Below, piece by piece: positions 7,290-10,311 of a stretch of DNA of 10,311 nucleotides. A program made the position numbers and the translations under genes. The DNA comes from SIG565 sp045647785 (GTDB taxonomy: Bacteria; Bacillota; Clostridia; Oscillospirales; Acutalibacteraceae). Under the pieces are notes generated by a model that saw nothing but the letters and a program-made list of their open reading frames with translations, had not been told where the DNA came from and ran no database searches. The stretch lies in assembly GCA_045647785.1 (NCBI GenBank), contig JAZRMU010000025.1:1-10311 (forward strand). The letters are read 5' to 3'. Each line of letters starts with the position of its first letter. Positions within the stretch are counted from its first letter, which is position 1.

Positions 7290-7318
7290 ATTATATCACT
7301 TTAACCGGTAAAAATCAA
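7290..7318 (-). promoter_or_regulatory. SigA-type promoter of the rimP-nusA-infB operon
   Basis: On the minus strand the -35 box TTGATT (7313-7318) and the -10 box TATAAT (7290-7295) are separated by exactly 17 bp. The flanks are AT-rich. Transcription would begin near 7283 and reach the rimP ATG after about 125 nt. No other good promoter is seen in the 226-bp gap between spoVT and rimP, so spoVT may have its own transcript end or read into the operon. Confidence 0.85.
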
Positions 7319-7384
7319 GTCTTTTTTATTATTTATTAATAATATACCGTAAAAAACTTATATCATGTATCGGGGCTCTAAAAA

Positions 7385-7915
7385 CTAAACCTCTAGCTGC
7401 CGCGATAAAAAGGACGCAGCCGCAAGGGCAAGCTTTCGGTCGGCATCATCAAGCACCGCATCGCCATTCGATACCACCGCAACCGCACCCGCGATATCGC
7501 CCGACGCTATAATCGGCACGCAATATAAAAGTCCCGCGCCACCGCCGAGCAGTGCCTCCCCCGCTTCGGTCGGCGAAAGCTCGCGAGGACGGCGCGATTC
7601 CATAATATTTTCAAGCAGCTCGCTGACCGGCTTATCCGCCAGCTCCTTGTGCCCTGCCGCTGTGGCAATGCAGTGGTCGCGGTCGGTTACTAAAAAGGCA
7701 AGCTCACTTTGCCTAGAAAGCGCCTCGCAAAGCAGCCTCGCCCCCTCACCCATCTCGCGCGCAGGAGAGTATTTTTTAAATATAACCTCCCCCGAGCCCG
7801 ATGTGTAAATTTCAAGCGGATCTCCTTCACGGATTCTCATTGTTCTTCTGATTTCTTTTGGTATAACCACACGACCAAGGTCGTCAATTCTTCTAACTAT
7901 TCCAGTGGCTTTCAT
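7385..7915 (-). CDS. spoVT: Stage V sporulation protein T (AbrB/GAF transcriptional regulator)
   Basis: SpoVT modulates forespore sigma-G-dependent genes in Bacillus and is required for normal spores in several Clostridia. The 176-residue protein is close to the ~178 of B. subtilis. The AbrB-like swapped-hairpin DNA-binding domain is at 1-50 (KATGIVRRIDDLGRVVIPKEI, REGDPLEIY). A GAF-like domain follows from about 55, including AFLVTDRDHCIA, LLYCVPIIASGDIAGAVAVVS and a final helix ending SRQLEV. The GAF part, absent from short AbrB proteins, supports SpoVT. An AAAGGAG site lies 10 nt before the ATG. The gene stands alone between the lipoprotein gene and the rimP operon. I see no clear sigma-G promoter; a weak SigA-like one is listed separately. 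No GC-rich terminator hairpin is visible after the stop. Confidence 0.92.
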   Translation of the reverse strand: MKATGIVRRIDDLGRVVIPKEIRRTMRIREGDPLEIYTSGSGEVIFKKYSPAREMGEGARLLCEALSRQSELAFLVTDRDHCIATAAGHKELADKPVSELLENIMESRRPRELSPTEAGEALLGGGAGLLYCVPIIASGDIAGAVAVVSNGDAVLDDADRKLALAAASFLSRQLEV

Positions 7916-7945
7916 ATATAAAAATCTCCTTTGTTTTAGATAATT

Positions 7946-7992
7946 GAAACTTTTAAGTTCCTTGTATTACTTTTAATTCACTTTAGGAACTT
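7946..7992. promoter_or_regulatory. Cluster of GRAACTT half-sites upstream of spoVT (possible operator)
   Basis: Three copies of a heptamer lie between the candidate promoter and spoVT: GAAACTT at 7946-7952, its inverse AAGTTCC at 7955-7961, and GGAACTT at 7986-7992. The first two form a compact near-palindrome. The second and third form a perfect 7-bp inverted repeat whose centres are 31 bp apart, about three helical turns. This is seen in the sequence; that it binds a regulator, perhaps SpoVT itself, is inference. Confidence 0.4.
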
Positions 7993-8020
7993 TTATCACG
8001 ATATTTCTATTATCTGTAAA
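7992..8020 (-). promoter_or_regulatory. Weak candidate promoter of spoVT
   Basis: On the minus strand TTTACA (8015-8020) and GATAAA (7992-7997) are 17 bp apart. The -10 match is poor, and the region is so AT-rich that chance matches are expected. In Bacillus spoVT is read by sigma-G, whose -10 (CATnnTA) I could not place here at a proper distance. The candidate ends where the third GRAACTT half-site begins. Confidence 0.3.
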
Positions 8021-8083
8021 CATTGGAGATTTATACTCGTTATATATGCTTACTTTTTAAAAATTAAAATTCAAAGAATACTT

Positions 8084-8968
8084 TTACCATGCTGTTGGAA
8101 CTCCGTCAACATAATGCCAAGAATTTTCTTTTTGTTGCTCACTATAATAAAAAACTTTGCCGCCTGCGCCATTCAATTCAACCTGCGTTGCTGGGTGTAC
8201 TACAGGTTTTAATATTTTGTTAAAATCATTTTCAGTTGATTCATAAAATAATATACAATTTGATTCGCCATTAACGCGAGCGCCAATTTCTTCAACGGAT
8301 TTAGGTATAACAATGTTAGCTGCACCTCTTGTAAAATAGAACGCTTTATATCCTATTCTTTTTACCGAAGAAGGTATAGATATTTTTTCAAAACTACATC
8401 TTAAGAAAGCACATCTGCTAATGCTTGTTACTCCTTCTTCAATTATAATTTCTTTAATTAATGTTGTGTAACGATTCCAAGGCATTGATTTTCCATCATT
8501 TAGAGGGTCACTCAATTGTATGGACTGATAATATTCGGCCATATCCCCCGTTCCAGAAATCACTAAGCTATAATCATCATAATATGTCCAAGTTGCATTT
8601 TCTCCACAAGAGCCACTATCTATTATTTTTGCTGATACTATAATTTCACAGGTTGCATAGGTGCCATTAGGAGTTGTTGCGGTAATTTCACAAGTGCCTT
8701 TATTCTTTGCTAAAACTTCACCACCAAAATATTTAGCAATATTTTCGTCACTAGATTTCCAAATGATTTCATCTTCTATATCTGCAGGTGTTGTTTCTAT
8801 GAGCAAATCAGCAGTTTCTCCAACTGACAATGTAATTTTTGTTTCCGAAAGTTTTATAGTTTGCTTATTGTCTATTTCTGTTTTTAAATTACTATTACAA
8901 GCAGATAATAAACTCATGCAAATAATCAAAATAAAAACAAAACATGATTTAGAAATATTTTTAATCAA
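8084..8968 (-). CDS. Lipoprotein with BIG2 domain and short BspA-like leucine-rich repeats
   Basis: Predicted surface lipoprotein of about 294 residues; ligand unknown. A basic N-terminus and hydrophobic core lead to a lipobox LSAC with the cysteine at residue 24. A BIG2-type Ig-like domain follows at about 38-113 (ITLSVGETADL, TPADIEDEIIWKSSDENIA). Next comes a CGENATW...SGTGDM module at about 121-143, often found at the front of BspA-like proteins of gut Clostridia. Two or three LRR_5-like repeats follow (EGVTSISRCAF, IPSSVKRIGYKAF, IPKSVEEIGA) and the chain ends in VDGVPTAW. No ATG is in frame. I chose the TTG at 8968 because GGTGG lies 8 nt upstream and the predicted transcription start is near 8997; the frame stays open to another TTG at 8983. 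AT content is clearly higher than in the ribosomal operon. A role in adhesion is inference. Confidence 0.85.
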   Translation of the reverse strand: MIKNISKSCFVFILIICMSLLSACNSNLKTEIDNKQTIKLSETKITLSVGETADLLIETTPADIEDEIIWKSSDENIAKYFGGEVLAKNKGTCEITATTPNGTYATCEIIVSAKIIDSGSCGENATWTYYDDYSLVISGTGDMAEYYQSIQLSDPLNDGKSMPWNRYTTLIKEIIIEEGVTSISRCAFLRCSFEKISIPSSVKRIGYKAFYFTRGAANIVIPKSVEEIGARVNGESNCILFYESTENDFNKILKPVVHPATQVELNGAGGKVFYYSEQQKENSWHYVDGVPTAW

Positions 8969-9003
8969 TTTTATAACCACCAATCAATAATTGATTTCTG
9001 CTT

Positions 9004-9032
9004 ATTATAGCACTTCTCTTCAAAAAAATCAA
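9004..9032 (-). promoter_or_regulatory. SigA-type promoter of the lipoprotein gene
   Basis: The -35 box TTGATT (9027-9032) and the -10 box TATAAT (9004-9009) are 17 bp apart on the minus strand, the same boxes and spacing as the rimP promoter. The start would be near 8997, leaving a leader of about 30 nt before the TTG at 8968. The -35 box overlaps the T-tract and the last stem base of the upstream terminator. Confidence 0.8.
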
Positions 9033-9055
9033 GCGGAGTGGGATTCCACTCCGCT
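9022..9055 (-). terminator. Intrinsic terminator of the FRG-domain gene
   Basis: A perfect 10-bp inverted repeat, AGCGGAGTGG (9032-9041) and CCACTCCGCT (9046-9055), with a 4-nt loop, lies 15 bp beyond the FRG gene's stop. On the minus strand it is followed by TGA and then seven T residues (9022-9028), as in a factor-independent terminator. The plus-strand side is only weakly T-rich, so it probably works in one direction. Confidence 0.9.
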
Positions 9056-9070
9056 GTTATTATTGCTTCT

Positions 9071-10243
9071 TTAAATAGAATCGACAATATATTTTGCGAT
9101 ACTATCAAAATCAGAATATATATATTTCGAATTAAATCCGATAGCATCTAATTCCTTTTTTATACCTTCAGGATTTTGAATTTCAATCACAAAATCCGGA
9201 ACGATTTTCTGCCAAATTTGAATAGGATTATCACCTTTATAACAGTTGCCCATAGCAAAAGGTTGAAATATAAATACAGACGATTGGTTTCTTACGCGAT
9301 CATCAATTACTGGTGGATGATATGTAAAATAATATGGAAACTCCAACTCATATACTAATTTTTGAAAATTAGAATCATTATAACAATACTCAATTTCCTC
9401 CATTTTCAACAAGAACAACATAACATCAACATTTGCGCTATACTTAACCCTCGTATGTCTAGATTTTGAAACCCTACTATAATTATTAAAAAATTGTTTC
9501 GGATATTCCAATTCTCCTTTGTATATTTTCTGCATACTTGACAAAAAGTTGGGGACGGAACTATAAATTTGTAAAGTTACTTCATCGTGAATATTTTCAT
9601 CAGCTTCCCATTTTGGCTTATCGTCTTTATATTGCGATAGTGCTCTTTCAAAGTCATCTACGCCACCCTCAATAGATTCCAATAGACTTTTTGCCCTGTG
9701 CTTTCTAAAATATTCTATTAATCTTTCAGCGTGCTTTTCAAAATATGAAATCATTTCATTTCTGTTGTTTATAAAAGCATCTGCCATTTGAGGCCAAACC
9801 GCCTCACATAATTCTAAATCATAATTTAACAGTTCCTCAAGCATACCCCAACCGAATGGCTTTTTATAAATTGCTTTATTAATGTTTACTATTTTAGATT
9901 TATTAATAAAATACACATAGCCCTTATCTTTGCAATTATCAATACTAAAATATAATGACACAAGTGGTGAGAAAGAAAAATCCAATAAATTCGTTGGTAT
10001 ACCATGATGTTGAGCAAATGCCAAAAAATTGTTATTTTGGTTTTGATTAATAGTGGTTTCTACCTGTAAATGATATTCATCTAATATCTCATGATATTTT
10101 TTCAACTGTCTTCTTTGCGCACTCGAATTTAACGGATGTTTATATTTTTGATTTTCACCACGAGAAATACAATTAAAAAGATTATATTTCTCAATAGCCG
10201 CTATATACTCAGATAAACTACTTACAGCGCACTTGTCATTCAT
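9071..10243 (-). CDS. FRG domain-containing protein
   Basis: About 390 residues, cytoplasmic by appearance, with no signal peptide or membrane segment. It belongs to the FRG family, named for an N-terminal Phe-Arg-Gly motif; the biochemical activity of the family is not established to my knowledge. The equivalent here is S27-R28-G29-E30, a variant first residue. The family core AxQHxGxPTxLLDxxxxPLxxLYF is clear at 77-99, and the C-terminal block ELDAIGFNSKYIYSDFDSIAKYI matches the usual family end. The middle (about 130-270) is rich in charged and aromatic residues and I do not recognise it. I chose the ATG at 10243 because GGGGA lies 9 nt upstream; an in-frame ATG at 10267 has no ribosome binding site. 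The gene has its own promoter and terminator and is AT-rich. An accessory, perhaps phage-defence, role is speculation. Confidence 0.88.
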   Translation of the reverse strand: MNDKCAVSSLSEYIAAIEKYNLFNCISRGENQKYKHPLNSSAQRRQLKKYHEILDEYHLQVETTINQNQNNNFLAFAQHHGIPTNLLDFSFSPLVSLYFSIDNCKDKGYVYFINKSKIVNINKAIYKKPFGWGMLEELLNYDLELCEAVWPQMADAFINNRNEMISYFEKHAERLIEYFRKHRAKSLLESIEGGVDDFERALSQYKDDKPKWEADENIHDEVTLQIYSSVPNFLSSMQKIYKGELEYPKQFFNNYSRVSKSRHTRVKYSANVDVMLFLLKMEEIEYCYNDSNFQKLVYELEFPYYFTYHPPVIDDRVRNQSSVFIFQPFAMGNCYKGDNPIQIWQKIVPDFVIEIQNPEGIKKELDAIGFNSKYIYSDFDSIAKYIVDSI

Positions 10244-10297
10244 GATAAGGCTTCCCCTTTTTTGCATTGATGTATAATGCCAAATTCAGTTTTATTT

Positions 10298-10306
10298 ATT
10301 ATATCA
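10298..10306 (-). promoter_or_regulatory. Extended -10 promoter element of the FRG-domain gene
   Basis: TGATATAAT on the minus strand fits the extended -10 pattern TGnTATAAT. Transcription would begin near 10291, about 48 nt before the ATG at 10243. A -35 box would lie outside the window, so the promoter cannot be judged completely. Confidence 0.55.
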
Positions 10307-10311
10307 TATTT

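Noticed and set aside
7325..7350. AT-only hairpin (ATTATT/AATAAT) as a terminator of spoVT
   Set aside because: The stem is 6 A-T pairs with no GC content and no T-tract on the minus strand; such matches are expected by chance in this AT-rich gap.
8040..8083. Terminator after the lipoprotein gene
   Set aside because: The stretch is A/T-rich but contains no GC-rich stem, so I cannot support a factor-independent terminator.
10244..10267. Eight-residue N-terminal extension of the FRG protein from the ATG at 10267
   Set aside because: That ATG lacks a ribosome binding site, while the ATG at 10243 has GGGGA at a normal distance.

Overview
The window looks like a chromosomal segment of a low-to-moderate GC, spore-forming member of the Firmicutes, probably a gut Clostridia of the Oscillospirales type. 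The evidence is the Gram-positive gene order rimP-nusA-ylxR-ylxQ-infB-rbfA-nrnA-truB, strong AGGAGG-type ribosome binding sites, a SpoVT homologue (implying endospores), a BIG2/BspA-like lipoprotein and TAGGG-type palindromic repeats. The taxon is inferred; no rRNA is present. Every gene I can support is on the minus strand, so the window reads biologically from right to left.

Right part (about 7920-10311): an AT-rich accessory region. An FRG-domain protein (9071-10243) is preceded by an extended -10 at the window edge and followed by a strong intrinsic terminator. The terminator's T-tract overlaps the -35 box of the next gene's promoter. That gene encodes a short lipoprotein with one BIG2 domain, a CGENxTW/SGTGDM module and two or three BspA-like leucine-rich repeats. 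spoVT (7385-7915) follows, with a group of GRAACTT half-sites upstream that could be an operator.

Middle and left part (305-7318): the conserved translation/transcription operon. It starts at a near-consensus SigA promoter (TTGATT, 17 bp, TATAAT) with a leader of roughly 125 nt. The leader contains a 75-bp imperfect inverted-repeat element. Eight genes then follow with small gaps or overlaps: RimP (30S maturation), NusA (elongation/termination factor), YlxR/RnpM and YlxQ (small RNA-binding proteins), IF2 (initiation), RbfA (30S maturation, cold adaptation), NrnA (nano-RNA and pAp degradation) and TruB (tRNA U55 pseudouridine). The genes connect transcription, ribosome assembly, initiation and RNA processing in one transcript. 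All eight appear intact.

Left end (1-304): no gene. It holds a tandem array of short palindromes with a period of about 55 bp. Two spacer types alternate, giving a 110-bp higher-order period, and one unit carries a different hairpin in the same frame. A diverged copy of that alternative hairpin lies in the operon leader at 7187. These repeats are the least explained part of the window. I see no complete new multi-gene system; the FRG gene is the best candidate for an accessory (possibly defence) function, but that is inference.
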